Assembly: GCF_910592395.1 (NCBI RefSeq)
Contig: NC_088325.1
Span: forward strand, 13,392,109 to 13,456,108
Direction: 5' to 3'
DNA length: 64,000 nt
Source of the DNA: Lineus longissimus
Lineage: Eukaryota; Nemertea; Pilidiophora; Heteronemertea; Lineidae
Of this stretch, positions 49,511-61,404 are shown piece after piece. Positions within the stretch are counted from its first letter, which is position 1. Every line of letters begins with the position of its first letter. The translations under genes and the position numbers were made by a program. Below the pieces are notes generated by a model, which was not told the origin of the DNA, searched no databases, and worked only from the letters and a program-made list of their open reading frames with translations.

Positions 49511-51731
49511 ATCTGTGACTCTGAGGGGAGAAGCTTCAAATGATCAAGTTAGCAAAAGGGTCAAACAAAATCGGTAGCATCAATGTCAGTACTGGATGGC
49601 GCAAATGGATATCACACAAAGCTTCTGTCAACAAAAAAGCCTCCTCAACAACTGCTCTTTGGCAAATGGTTTACGCACAGAATTATTCATATGTTTCTCG
49701 TATTTGCAAACAGGCCTGCCCATCAACAAGGCGAAGGGTCCTCAAGCGCTAGCACACTTGTCACAATAACAATTGAACCCAATCAAGCACCATTGTACCA
49801 AACATGGATCAATTGAAAATGATAAGCAGCATCGAAAGTGTTACATCCAGCCATAGACTTGTGATGAGCCATCGTTGAAGAGCGTATTCGATTGCCACAC
49901 GTTTGCAACTGGTGGGAAATAGTGTGATGTTTGCCTGTAATTGATGTCAAATTGCAGCGATGGGAATAATCATGCTAAAATGTACCAACAATACTATTAG
50001 TACAAGCCACATGGTGTAATACTTAGCCGATTATTCACATAAATACATGTGAGTTCATATGCCGCTTCAATGGTGGCCATTCTCGAACAATCTTGGTTCC
50101 CACAGCTTTGTTGTGTAGTGCTGGAAGCACCGTCAAAAACACCGCTGGTCATGTCACCAGAGCCAGGGCACCAGGGGCAGGGGGCAGATCAGTCTTCTCC
50201 ACACTACTTACCCTTCACTTGGGTGCAAATACCAAACCTTCAAGCCAGATTCTACCCCAGTGGCACCAAATTGCCAGAGAAGCCAGAATGAACCACTGCC
50301 TCTCAAAGGTAGTTCCCATGACCTGTTCGTATATTTCCTTTCTGGCTGCATGGTCACCAGAAGACCGCATCAACTGTTTAGGGAACCTTCTCCCCAGATC
50401 TCAAGAAGCCAAAGATTTGCTTGCTTCTAAAGCCAACCCACTGATCCCCATATCACATCCCCCAGACAATTCTGAAAGTCGTCCCGCTAAAATTAATTGA
50501 ATTTTCTAATCAAATACCACATACATAAGATCAAAATCTAAAGGCAGAATACATATTTTAAAAGAAGATTCTTTCTTAAGATTCTGGAATTTCTTGATTG
50601 AAATGGGAGTCATTCAGATTTGTTGAGAGAAATTGAGAGAGAGGGTATCTTTGGCTACAGCCTTGAGGCATCACCCCACAGTGAGGACTAAGAGTGAAAA
50701 GCAAGAGCTCAAACACCTGAACACCCCAAGCACTTGCCTCCCATTGCATGGCCTCAAAGATAATGGTTACCTCAAACACCTGACACCAATGGTATCCAAA
50801 TCATTCTCAAGGTGAGAAAGTCAAGCCAGATGATGACATGGAGGTGAAGAAATCAACACCCAAGAATCTACAAAGCTACTGAAGCTCTGGATGCCTTAGT
50901 TGAGATTGTGGTGGAATTTGTCGATTCTCCTACACTGGAAGGAAATCGAAATTGTTACTGCATGCCTGGAGTACATTCCAGATACAAATTGTGTTTTTAC
51001 ATGTCAGATAAAAGTCGCCGTCGGCAAAGCTTTTGATAAGCTATCTTTGGTTAAGGGGTGTGGTATGTGAGTATCGAGAAGCCATTTCTAATCAATGACA
51101 CAGTTGATTTGCGAGATCAATTGTGTCTGAATGTTTGCCTGGTGATGTCTTCTGCACACAATGCAAGCACACCCAAAACAGCTACATGATACTGATCTGG
51201 ATTTCAGTTTCAATCAGGTAGGGCTACAGGAGTGCAACTGGGTTTTTTCAGTGAAAACCATAGCATATGACGATGACTACAGAGCCAAACACCAACCTTA
51301 AGACAACCTTATTCATAAACCTGTACAGTATTGCTTTGTCTACAATAGGCTATTCCATCTCCTTCATCCCGTCATTCCGCGAGATTTATCACGGGGCATC
51401 TCGATGGAAATCCACGCAGAAGCTCACTGCGTTGAGCGGGATTTACGACTTCTTCTCCAAAGCCCGCCGCACCATCGATCACAACTTATTGAAAATGCAA
51501 TGACTCAGGATAAACATGATAAACGTTATCAGATACATGTGCTAGCCGACCCACACTTGGTAAATTGAATTTTTTAAATTGATGTAAATTTTTTTTGGCA
51601 GGTTCAGCTGTGTCAGGTCGATAGTTTCTGATATCAAAATGTAGTGCAGGCCGCATCCACTATGAAAGAAAGTCTTCAAGAGATGATGACACAACAGGAT
51701 TGCACCTGTTTGCAAAGACGGCTGGCTGGAG
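49511..51731. other. No gene supported
   Basis: Several plus-strand ORFs overlap. The best-looking is 51344-51503 (reading YSISFIPSFREIYHGASRWK and a basic end), with GC-rich codons after a TCTACAATAG acceptor-like site, but no partner exon or family is evident. Confidence 0.4.
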
Positions 51732-52128
51732 ATGCAACCACTGCCATTGCAGTCACCTGGTAGCTGCTGTCGCTGCATCCATCAGGTCCTCCTGATGTGT
51801 TTCAAGGTGGTCCGGGGTTATGCACCTGCATACCTGAGCCTCAAACATGTTGAGAGGCAGCGTGTCACCAGGTCATCTAATGACACGTCATTGGCGTGTA
51901 TGCGGATAAAGACAAGATTCGGTGACCGCTGCTTCTCATCATGTGGTCCCCGGTTGTGGAATGCCCTACCGGAGCACATCAGGGGGGCGGACGCGCTGCT
52001 TGCTTTTAAACGACTCCTAAAATCCTGGCTGTTCGAGGAAGCATTTCTTGGTGGGGAGGTAGCGCCTTGAGCAGGTTTACCTGGAGTTTGGCGCTCTATA
52101 AGACATTGTTGATTGATTGATTGATTGA
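51732..52128 (+). mobile_element. 3' end of a non-LTR retrotransposon (reverse-transcriptase ORF C-terminus)
   Basis: An ORF of 112 codons ends at 52070. Its C-terminal part carries the hallmark of many LINE ORF2 ends: VRGYAPAYLS, then RCFSSCGPRLWNALPEHIRG, then LLAFKRLLKSWLFE. The 3' UTR is very short (GCGCTCTATAAG) and ends in a (TTGA)n tail at about 52109-52128. It is 5'-truncated, as is usual for LINE insertions, and not a host gene. The exact clade (L2/CR1-like) cannot be fixed from this piece. Confidence 0.8.
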
Positions 52129-52980
52129 GACAAAGAACCTTCAAGAGACGGATGATGACACGACAGCGTGGCACTGCCATTGAGTTTGTGTAATCCTGAC
52201 ATCCCATGCAGCATACTGTCATCCTCTTCAGGCAGTTGATTGGATTTCTAACAAAGACAGATGGAGAGATCTCTGTCTTAAACCGTCAGCTGCAATTGAC
52301 GACAAGATATCATCAACATCAAACGTTTTTGATTTTGAGAACAGCATTTTTTCAAATGATACTATATTCAAATTTCATTGCTAAAGGCAATAGAGTGCTC
52401 AAGCAAATCCTAATCAGGGAGAAATGCATTTCAGCAAGCTTTTGATTCAATTCTGATGATCGACCAGCAAATCAACTGACAAGCTTACCAAAAGTAGCAC
52501 CATGAACATAGCTTCTGCCAAGGAGTTTCACCAGATTGGATCGAAAGGGCTTTGGCTTTGAGATCACTGACCACAACAGCTGCATTGGCCATTGCTCTTT
52601 AAGAACTCGAGCTAGTAGGTAAACCTCTTTTTTGGCCAGAAGAAATCACCTTCCTTCTAACTTCTTAGCGCGAATAAGCCACCGTTTTTTCAACCATGCG
52701 CAACCCGATTAGAACTCTGTCAGCGTCTGTCCACCAGGACAGGTACTTTTTATTAAAGAGGTGTTAGCGTGTTCGCATGCTAGGCTAATCCTTGGTCCTT
52801 GCTAGCTGTGTATGGCCAGATTTCTTGGCTGTTTGGCCATGGAGGAGTTCGAGACTGGATAAATAAGCAAAAGAACTCATTGTGACAGTGTGTTCTTTTA
52901 ATATGGCCTATTCAATATTTCTCAATTGCTTGACCATATTTGCAACCTTGGAAGTACATGTATAACACATTTAAGATTTC

Positions 52981-53010
52981 ATTTTCATTTTCATTTTCAT
53001 TTTCATTTTA
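52981..53010. repeat. (TTTTCA)n microsatellite
   Basis: Five consecutive ATTTTC units. Confidence 0.9.
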
Positions 53011-54288
53011 CAAGCATTTAAGGGTCAAGTGGTACTCCAATAAAATAGCCTCTCCAAGTATAAACAATACCATATTGCCCTAAAAAAGCCAAAGTCTGGT
53101 CAATTACCAGGAAGAGAAAGTAATTCTCCACCAAAGGGAAAGTACAAAGTTCTCAATCACAAACTTACAAACTTACATCACAATCAAATGCAATTGACAC
53201 TTGCTTCGTTTATATATGTCTGCATGAGTGAGTAAGTGGTGATCTGAATATGACAGTGCGGGTGGGATTGTCTTGGCGAGGCTGTCTCTCTGTCCAGCTG
53301 TCTCTTGGGTCCTGCCACAAGGGCAATATTTAACCTCAGTCATAATCACGGCAATGCCACCATCCAACTCTAGGACATATCAGCCACAGCCACCACCAAG
53401 CCAATTCGGCCACCTAGCTGGAGCGGTCACCTAACATGCTCCGCTATTGACCAGATGACGGACGTCACAGTATGGTATAACTTTAGCTCGTCATAGGTAA
53501 GCTCAAAACAAGTCATAAACTATTCATCAAGATGCAAAAAACACCTTTCCAGTCAGCAAGCAATGTTTCCGCAAACTTACAAACCGCTGTAATATTGCCA
53601 CGACTGCTGAAACAACAAATGTATGAAACATTTCATATCTCCAATTAGAACATTAATAATATTTAGAGGGGTGAACGGCTGGCCATAGGAATTCTCACCG
53701 GAACGGTTCATAGCCGTTCCTTTGTTATTTTGGAACGTCATTTTCCAATTAAGTCGATCCTGATTGACATTGATTGGTGTATCATGTTTACCTTTTGATT
53801 CTAAGACATTACACAAAGATGAATTATCGATGATATACGTGTTTGCCACATAAGCTACATGTATAATGTTGACACCAACAGACAATGCTTGATCGAGGGT
53901 TCCCCTGTAGCTTTTTCAACTTTAAGTTTGCTGTAGTGTAAATATTCACAATCCTTCAGAAGCTCTTTACTGGCAGACATACACTGTAGCTTAATAATAC
54001 GACACTGTCCACCGCCATAGCGGACTGCTGTATCCAATTCTGATGCCAATTCTTGTCCATTTTATTACATTATATGACACCTTTGTGGGGCTTGATAACA
54101 ACCTGTAGCATTAATTGAGTCAATTCGCGGGAGATATTTAGTCCAATCAGTATCTAACGAGAATAGGCTAGGACTGAGATGGCATGTACAGTCTAGGTAC
54201 TGGGAATACCGTCAATCAGGAGACAGACACACTGGGATTAGGCTGTGGAAAGGTACAAAGTGAAAGGCAGGACAATTTACATGAAGAT

Positions 54289-54294
54289 TTTATT
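54289..54294 (-). promoter_or_regulatory. Poly(A) signal AATAAA after anchor 1
   Basis: TTTATT on the plus strand reads AATAAA on the minus strand, 74 bp past the TAA of the 54.4 kb exon. This supports it as a true 3' end. Confidence 0.5.
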
Positions 54295-54367
54295 CCATTA
54301 ATCCATTGATATTTACAAAGCGAAATGCCTTCAAGCGACATTTAGGGCTTAGGCAATTGAACTCACT

Positions 54368-54483
54368 TTAAAAGATCGAGTTTTTCCCAATGATGGCCAT
54401 GGTAGCCAACACTGTTGTCAGCAGCACCGGCAAGGATACCGTCAGTATGGGCGCACCCATTCTCACCTCCGATACATTAATTT
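54368..54483 (-). CDS. Terminal exon, membrane anchor 1 (GPI-signal-like or short-tailed TM)
   Basis: The acceptor is TTTTCAG followed by AA ATT AAT, so two bases complete a codon split by the intron. The exon gives 37 full codons and a TAA stop. Residues 1-9 (INVSEVRMG) contain an N-glycosylation sequon NVS. Residues 10-31 are a continuous hydrophobic span (from APILTVSLPV to ATMAII), and only GKNSIF follows. A hydrophobic C-terminus with almost no tail fits a GPI-attachment signal or a minimal transmembrane anchor; the lysine in the last six residues slightly disfavours GPI. An AATAAA signal lies 74 bp past the stop. A consensus GTGAGT occurs two bases after the stop, so this could also be a poison-type internal exon. 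A 114-bp tandem duplication abuts the acceptor. It is the most 5' anchor of the set. Confidence 0.6.
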
Positions 54484-54709
54484 CTGAAAAAATTAGATTT
54501 TAATTAGTTGCTTGAATTACATCTCTGCAATCATGATCAGCATTGACCAACAGTAGACACAGAAATCAAATCTCAATCCTTTTAATGAAGTGACTTTCTG
54601 AAAAAATTAGATTTTAATTAGTTGCTTAAATTACATCACTGCAATCATGATCAGCATTGACCAACAGCAGACACAGAAATCAAATCTCAATCCTTTTTAT
54701 GAAGTGACT
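54482..54709. repeat. 114-bp tandem duplication abutting the anchor-1 acceptor
   Basis: Two copies begin TTCTGAAAAAATTAGATTTT and end AATGAAGTGACT-like sequence. On the minus strand both contain TTTTCAG, so the true acceptor of the 54.4 kb exon has a decoy 114 bp upstream. Using the decoy would lead to an in-frame stop within a few codons. Confidence 0.85.
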
Positions 54710-57522
54710 TTTGCCAAGTCAAATGGTAATTAGATAATCTTTTAAAAACAATAGAATATCTGAGAAAATTTAAAGTTATTTCAGCTTGGGACAGTGACTC
54801 ATAGACTAGACATTCAAAATATGTATCTTGGTTTTTATTGGACAATAAATTATATATCTTAATGATACGACACCCCCTTGTGTGGTTTTGTTTATAATGT
54901 GATATCAAGTTTATAGCAGGAAGTATTACCCTATTTATCATTTCATTTTTGCCTTCATGGTCCTCAATCAATTCTGATAACATTTTTATTGGCAATTCTC
55001 TTGAAAGTTGAGACATTCGCATTTGTAGAAAATGGGTCTTTCTGAATTCCAATTCTGACCTGTAGACTCGATGTGGGCTGAGGTCAGTGCATGGTCAATC
55101 ACACTGGATTGATTCCTTTTCCAGGGTTGATTTAACAGCTCATCCCAAATATGACTCTGGCTAAAGGATCGCATGTCGTATTGGGGAAGAATGAGAAAAT
55201 TGGGAGAGTGGAATTTTTATTTGCAAAAGATTTTTATGACTTTCTTTCATACCATACTGGTCGCCCACCACTTTCCATTGCCAATATGTGCCAATATTTT
55301 TTAAGTGCCCAGCTGATTCATGAACTTCCAGGAACAACCCATGACTAGGTAGTAAACCGGCAATTTTACACAGTCAATGGTTATGGATAATAGACTTTGT
55401 GACATCATGACTTGTATGCAATTAGATGTAACATTACTAACAATAGGCAATATGTTAAACAATAGGACTAGCCAACATACACAATATTCACAGGAATGTC
55501 CAATTCTCCTTACAGGGCCTTGCATTTGATCATTTGGTTCCGATCCAGAAAACTTTGTATAGTAATGAAAATCACCAGTTGGCAATTTGAGAGTTAATCT
55601 CCTGTTTTTATGTGCGTCTCCTTTAGTAGTATCCAAGCAGGCCTATAAAAGCAGACGAACTTTCTATTATCATTTCTCTAATACTAAATCAACAGTCTCA
55701 TCCATGGTCCTAAACCTACATGTATTGTCATTGGACCTATGCATGTTGTCCTTCCCAACACTGCCTTGAGCAATACTGTGTTGTTTGGGTTTCGAAACTA
55801 GAATATTCCTGGTTGATTCAAGTGCAAAATTGTCGACAAACAGGATATTTTGACACAAACTGAAAAATACCAATACCAACAGAGAGGGCATGGTAAAAAA
55901 GTTCTGACTATCTAAGACATGGAAGGGATTTCTAACATATCGAAAAACCTCATCATAGACTTCATTGGAAAGAAAGTGTTCACAGGAAGGATTTATGAGA
56001 TCTGATGCAAAATTGATCAGCTCATCACATTGACAGAAGTTCTGAAAGCAACCAGTGAAAAGGAACGAGACTTGTTGTTTCCATCAATAGCTCATGGACT
56101 ACAGTCTTCAGGAAAATGTCACCTTGTGGAGGAAATCACGATTTCCTCATTTCTCCACTGGGCATGCAATCACATGTCATCCCCATGATGATTTTCAAGA
56201 GGTTTTCAATTGTTTTAAGCTACAATGTACAACATCAAATAGAAAGTGACACACTTTAAAAAGATAATCAAGTGTACCCGGTATTCTGGTACAATGTCCA
56301 TTTGCAAGGGTTCCTTGAATCCATTCTCCTTTGCACGAATCGATTCCTATGAACCCAAGGCCTGTTTCAACACCAGATTTTACTGGGCAAAAGGCAAAGC
56401 AGTTGTCCAGTCAGAGACAAGTTTTAAACCTCAGTAGAACGATTCACATCAACTCCTGCCTAAAAGGCCAATCTGAGGGCTGCTACATAGCACAAAACAG
56501 AAGCAGAACCTCATTAGGTCCAACCAATCTCACATCAAGCATGATCGAATCAAGCACAGGTTTCTATCGATTCATGAAAACTTCATCAACACAAGACCAT
56601 TATTCATGTTATACAGCTTTCCAGAAATGGGGCGCTGAGTGTCCGAAATAGTGATGTCATAAGGGGAAACTAGGCCTTATGGTGGAGGGACAAAGGAGAT
56701 AGTCATGGTTGACCAACACACTTGAATGACTTTGATGACGGACAAGGGGGAAAAAGTTAGTTCCAATGCAAGCCACCAATTTCGGGAAGCATGTATAGGA
56801 GCACTCGTTGCCAAAATGAACGAACCGAGTCTTGGGTTACCATCTTGACTCAGTTCATGAAGCCAGCAGATGGTTGGGTCTCAAGGCTCCAACATGCTCC
56901 TGGCAATGACATTACGTAAACCGTCAAAGGAACTCAGCATTTTCCCTCAATTTTGGCAAGGAATGAAACGACTGAGAAAACATGAAATTTTGAATTCAAC
57001 ACAACAAATGATGAAGTCAGAGCTCTACAAAGTCAAATGCCTCTCAATAAATCAAATGGATTATGACATTGAAGTTTTCTTTGGCCACCTTTTGAAAATT
57101 TCCAAATTTTTTTATTGTCTCTTCTCCTCGCTGGTTTCTACCCAATTTGAATAGAAATGCAAGCTCATGACATTCAAAGCGGTAGTCAGTAGATTTTGAG
57201 CGTGGGATGCCCGCCGCTGTATCAGGGCGCTTGATTGTCAAAAGGTTCTTGATGTCTACAAATGTGGGTAGATAAGGGGGTCATGTACTGGGAAAACCAA
57301 CACAATAACACGTTTCTGCCCACGTCCGTCACCAGGTTATTGACACATTCAAACAGGAGACCTGTGATAAGGTGGAATTGATGTCAAAACTCAGACAAAA
57401 TGGACGTCTGTGTCTTAGTAATGCAATACCCTTGTGACAGTCAGCACCATTGTAGCATGTATGCTAGTTTAACACTACAAGGACAGAATCAAATTTCCAA
57501 ATCTTTTTGATGGTCTATAGTC
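54710..57522. other. No gene recognised upstream of anchor 1
   Basis: The ectodomain exons expected 5' of anchor 1 were looked for on the minus strand here. No Ig, FN3, EGF or LRR pattern was found. Confidence 0.45.
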
Positions 57523-57525
57523 TAA

Positions 57526-58323
57526 AGCCCGCACCACACGGTGAAATTTGCGTGATGCAAGTGACACGCGTGCACGTTGCGACAGGCAAATTCTCACTGT
57601 GTGGGGTCGTTTTTTGCTGCGTATCTTCCTCGCGTGTCGAGACGCAGCCGATCTAGCATGTTTGATATTTTCTCGACACGCGAGGAAGTTAATCACCGTG
57701 TGGGGGCTACCTGCAGCAATGTTGCGCGAGTTCGACGAATCACAACAAGCAGATCGGTCACATGATTTATAGGTCAGTCACATGATACCAAAATGGCAGC
57801 GCCCGGGAACTGTCAAATCCTATGAGAAGTATTATGTGGAACTGGCGATACTTCATGGGGTCCTCCTCCCGCAATTCAGCAATTAGATTTGCATAGGCCC
57901 CCTTATCCTCTCTTCTCTGAATCCATGGCCTTGTCCAAAGACTACGGTCCACGCGGCGCCGCCTCCGACGGAGTAACAGCAGGAGAATAAGGGCAATTTG
58001 GTCTTGGGTCCATAATACTTCTCATAGGATTTGACAGTTCCCGGGCGCTGCCATTTTGGTATCATGTGACTGACCTATAAATCATGTGACCGATCTGCTT
58101 GTTGTGATTCGTCGAACTCGCGCAACATTGCTGCAGGCAGCCCCCACACGGTGATTAACTTCCTCGCGTGTCGAGAAAATATCAAACATGCTAGATCGGC
58201 TGCGTCTCGACTCGCGAGGGAAGATACGCAGCAAAAAACGACCCCACACAGTGAGAATTTGCCTGTCGCAACATGCACGCGTGTCACTTGCATCACGCAA
58301 ATTTTCACCGTGTGGTGCAGGCT
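57526..58323. mobile_element. PIF/Harbinger-type element with 312-bp inverted arms
   Basis: The arms at 57526-57837 and 58012-58323 are near-identical inverted copies, with ends AGCCCGCACCACACGG and CCGTGTGGTGCAGGCT. TAA flanks both sides (57523-57525 and 58324-58326), the 3-bp target type used by PIF/Harbinger elements. The 174-bp centre encodes a piece of Harbinger transposase on the minus strand. The autonomous element has been reduced to its 5' part between inverted copies of its terminal region. Confidence 0.8.
57840..58008 (-). pseudogene. N-terminal fragment of a Harbinger (HARBI1-like) transposase
   Basis: One frame reads QDQIALILLLLLRRRRRRV, then DRSLWTRPWIQRREDKGAYA, then NLIAELREEDPMKYRQF. 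The RPWIQRR...GAY.NL..ELR.EDP.KYR.F pattern is characteristic of the N-terminal region of PIF/Harbinger nuclease proteins. About 57 codons remain of a protein normally several hundred residues long. The DDE catalytic domain is absent, so it cannot be active alone. Confidence 0.75.
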
Positions 58324-58830
58324 TAAGCTAAAGAGAGATTACTTCTACATGCCCAAAACTGTTTAGTTTATTACTAATGCATTCGTCCGACAATAGGTCT
58401 ACAGGATCGGGTCAGGTTATTCAAAGCAAACATTTGATATTAGGAAAAAATTTGCACATGAATGAAGATAAGACAGTTGCCAGTGTCGTCACACCATGCA
58501 TGTCAAGATGTCTAAACAACAGGAAACCTTGCCCCAACACAAATGGTCGCTATATCAGATAAAAAGCATTTATAGTCATCCCGAGCCGGAATACGCATAG
58601 AGTATTTCAAAGTAGGCAGCACCAAAACTCAATTTTGGTGAAAGAAAGACGATATGGCCCAATAGGGATGACTGACTACAAATACTGAGGAGAGGCCTGG
58701 CCTGAGTCCACATCTCTCCAAGAAAAGCTATGGGGAACAGAGTCAGATTTGTGTCACACTGCCACGTCCTGGAGGACCAACGGTGTGGAAGTTTGACCAG
58801 TCGAACGAAAAGAAGAAAACTAACAACAAA

Positions 58831-59126
58831 TGTGACTCGCTCTACCAAAACTAGGCGCTTGTCGCATCTGAACTCGACAGGTTGATACGGACTTGTTGTT
58901 CATTTCCCTATTGTAGACCTTTTGTGACATCTATTACAAACTGATTTGGTCACATTTCACAAAAGGTCTACAATAGGGAAATGAACAACAAGTCCGTATC
59001 AACCTGTCAAGTTCAGATGCGACAAGCGCCCACAAAAGGTCTACAATAGGGAAATGAACAACAAGTCCGTATCAACCTGTCAAGTTCAGATGCGACAAGC
59101 GCCTAGTTTTGGTAGAGCGGGTCACA
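58831..59126. mobile_element. Fold-back MITE, copy 2, with a duplicated arm segment
   Basis: Same ends and arms as the 12.4 kb copy. The right arm has an extra direct copy of about 73 bp (ACAAAAGGTCTACAATAGGG up to GACAAGCGCC), so this copy is longer (296 bp). Flanking CAAATG is repeated just outside or overlapping the TGTGAC/GTCACA ends, giving a possible 6-bp target duplication. Confidence 0.8.
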
Positions 59127-59622
59127 AATGACTATCACTTGTGACATTGTAGTTTCTCTGCCCCAGCAGCACCTGCCATGCTGCGACTATTTGAGGAGGA
59201 TCTCTTGCTTGGTCAGCGGTGAAGGCAGGCATGCATACACGTTCAGGCTACATGTACCCTTATGCACATGAAGTTCCAGCTCTCGTGGTACATGTACACG
59301 AACACACAAGTACAGCTGTTTCCCAACATAACTTTGCATACTAAACATGGCGGAGGAGTTCCACATGAATGACAAAGCGATGACAGCTGGTGGTCCCTCA
59401 ATATTTACCCTGGCAAGGCCATTCATAGCTAGGAAGCCATGCATTCGCCATCACAGTACCCCGGAAACACAATAACTTGACTGCTGCAACTTCCCATGAA
59501 AATATTAGAATGGTCATGAATGAGGTCATTCGACCATGAAATGCAACAACTGGAAGTTTGATGGGAAAGGGGCTGAGGGCAGGATTTCACTCTCAAGTGA
59601 GAACCTTGTTGGAGGGCCACTG

Positions 59623-59770
59623 GGAAGCGAGGTGGCACGGTGGAATGAGCTTCAGACTTGTGGTCTGGTGGTCGTAGGTTCAAGGCTAAGCTCTGTAGGC
59701 ACCCTTGATACCAATCTTTGGACTGAGCCACCTGAATGTTCCTTCGAACCGGTTGCAAACCTCAGAACAT
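59623..59770 (+). mobile_element. Degenerate tRNA-derived SINE
   Basis: A tRNA-like head has box A-like GGTGGCACGGTGG (59631-59643) and box B-like GTAGGTTCAAGGC (59674-59686) at the right spacing. The body after it is not recognised. No clear target duplication was found. Confidence 0.5.
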
Positions 59771-60514
59771 TTTCTTCTACATCTCACATTTTGCCCTTAG
59801 TCATATCGTTTCTAACCCTTTTTAGGGCTTGTTCTAGCCTCCCATAATGTCTCCTTCCATAAATGGATTTTCTTGGGGGAATTAGCCTTTGGGCCAAGAG
59901 AGCTGCCCTCAAATCCGTTCTGAATGGCCTTTTAGCAGTTGACCCCTAAACCCTAAAGCACATCCTAATCCACATTCATCGTCATTCTAATTCTCAGATT
60001 ACATCTGTGGGGACAATGGCACCCCAGGTGTCAAAAGAGAAGGGCCAATTAGCCATTTTTAGAACCATTTTTGACACATGAATCCTTTGTTGAACTACTG
60101 GTAGCTCTGCCTGCAGTTTTTTGAGACAGGAATAGAAGTTGCTCTATCCGGTTATCACGAGTGCATAAACTCAACAGTGCACATTTTCACTAGACACGTG
60201 TATCTCTTAGGATCACCAGAAGTCTATCAAACATCAAAGATTGGCTACGATATTGTTGGTAGGCCATGCAGACCAGAGTTAACAATCCTCTGAGTAACAC
60301 CCATGTTGTGGGTTTGGACGAGTACTGGTGTTTCCTTCACTGGCAATTTGGAGTCACTATTGTTCCACCTTAAAGTTGAATCTTCCCATTTGGCGATTGG
60401 CCCCTCCCATGTTTTTACCATCAACCCCCATCTAGACTCGATGACTGTGATCAGGAGTAACTAGAGCCTGCCTGAGCTGACTCTGTTTTCAATCAATACA
60501 GGCATTGTTTCCTA

Positions 60515-61260
60515 AGACAACATCCAATCATTCCCCCGATGAGCACGTGGATAGTTGATGAGTACCAGACGAGGGCAGAGACCCCATAATCACAGTATAC
60601 GAAAGGTTGCTCGGCTCTTCTAGCGAGAGGCATTGAAACAACCGCATCGATCCTCACTCTGCATTGACCCCCACAGACCCACAGTGTTCTCCGCAAGGCT
60701 ATTTGTCAGGGTGGCCCACCCTACCTTGGCAGCTTACCGCCCTACCTTGGAAGACCTACCCTGCCTTGCTCTAGAACTTTGTAGAGGGTTCCTATAGGGC
60801 CACCCTACCTCAAATTGCTGGCCACTCTACCTTGTTTTGCACACTGGTAAAACGTCATGAAAGGGTATCACCCTACCTTGAGAAAACCCTGTGGAGAACA
60901 CTGACACATTGCTTTGGTCATCATCTTGAGTAACACGCCTTGACACGAGTCTGATCAAAACATCACTGCATTCTTTAGACAACATCCAATCATCCTCTGA
61001 TGAGCATTCTGATATTTGATGTGCTCCAGCTAAGGGGTGGGAACCCCTCCATCAGGAAGAGGTTGCTCATCTATCAGAGGATCGGAATCAACTGCGTCAA
61101 GGCCCCAACTCCGATAACCATAAACTTCTCCATGGCCAATCACGATGATCTAGTCTTGAGTCACTGCAGCCTGCCTGGGTCCAATCCAATCAGAGGACTA
61201 TATCAAAAGAGGAATAGATGGAATATATATGTTTCCTCAGACAACATCCCATCATGACTG
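60515..61260. repeat. Degenerate long-period repeat
   Basis: AGACAACATCC(A/C)ATCAT recurs at about 60515, 60978 and 61240, each followed by a GATGAGCA(C/T)- or TGATTTTTGATGT-type phrase. Confidence 0.45.
60682..60903. mobile_element. hAT-like MITE (old)
   Basis: Inverted ends CAGTGTTCTCCGCA and TGTGGAGAACACTG resemble hAT termini. The interior repeats the phrase CACCCTACCTTG. No intact 8-bp target duplication was found. Confidence 0.45.
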
Positions 61261-61404
61261 GTGAACAAATTGATTTTTGATGTCTTCCAGACCAGGCAAG
61301 GCCCCTCAATCGTTAAAACGGTGGCACTATTTCCTCAACAGAGGTTTACCACCAGAGCACAGTAAACATAGACACAACCATTCATCAAGAAAAACAATTC
61401 ATAT

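Larger units (their letters stand above)
11998..54483 (-). other. Putative 3' half of one surface-protein gene with alternative membrane anchors
   Basis: This groups the seven minus-strand exon-like segments between the 54.4 kb anchor exon and the poly(A) signal at 12.0 kb. Seen: every acceptor is followed by two bases that complete a codon, the three middle exons are multiples of three and end in phase 1, and four exons end in stop codons after a hydrophobic stretch. No other recognisable extracellular domain lies between them. Known: phase 1 boundaries are typical of extracellular modules and of Ig/FN3-type surface proteins. Inferred: one gene with four alternative 3' ends rather than four genes. 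The ectodomain exons would lie at higher coordinates or outside the window, so the family cannot be named. Introns contain most of the MITEs and minisatellites listed below. Confidence 0.6.

Noticed and set aside
50093-50500. 135-codon plus-strand ORF
   Set aside because: Overlaps another open frame of similar quality; no family resemblance.
53855-54049. Possible phase 1-1 exon (LDTAVRYGGGQCRIIKLQC)
   Set aside because: The phase fits, but the acceptor has no pyrimidine tract and lies 3' of a poly(A) signal; overlapping ORFs in another frame are equally open.
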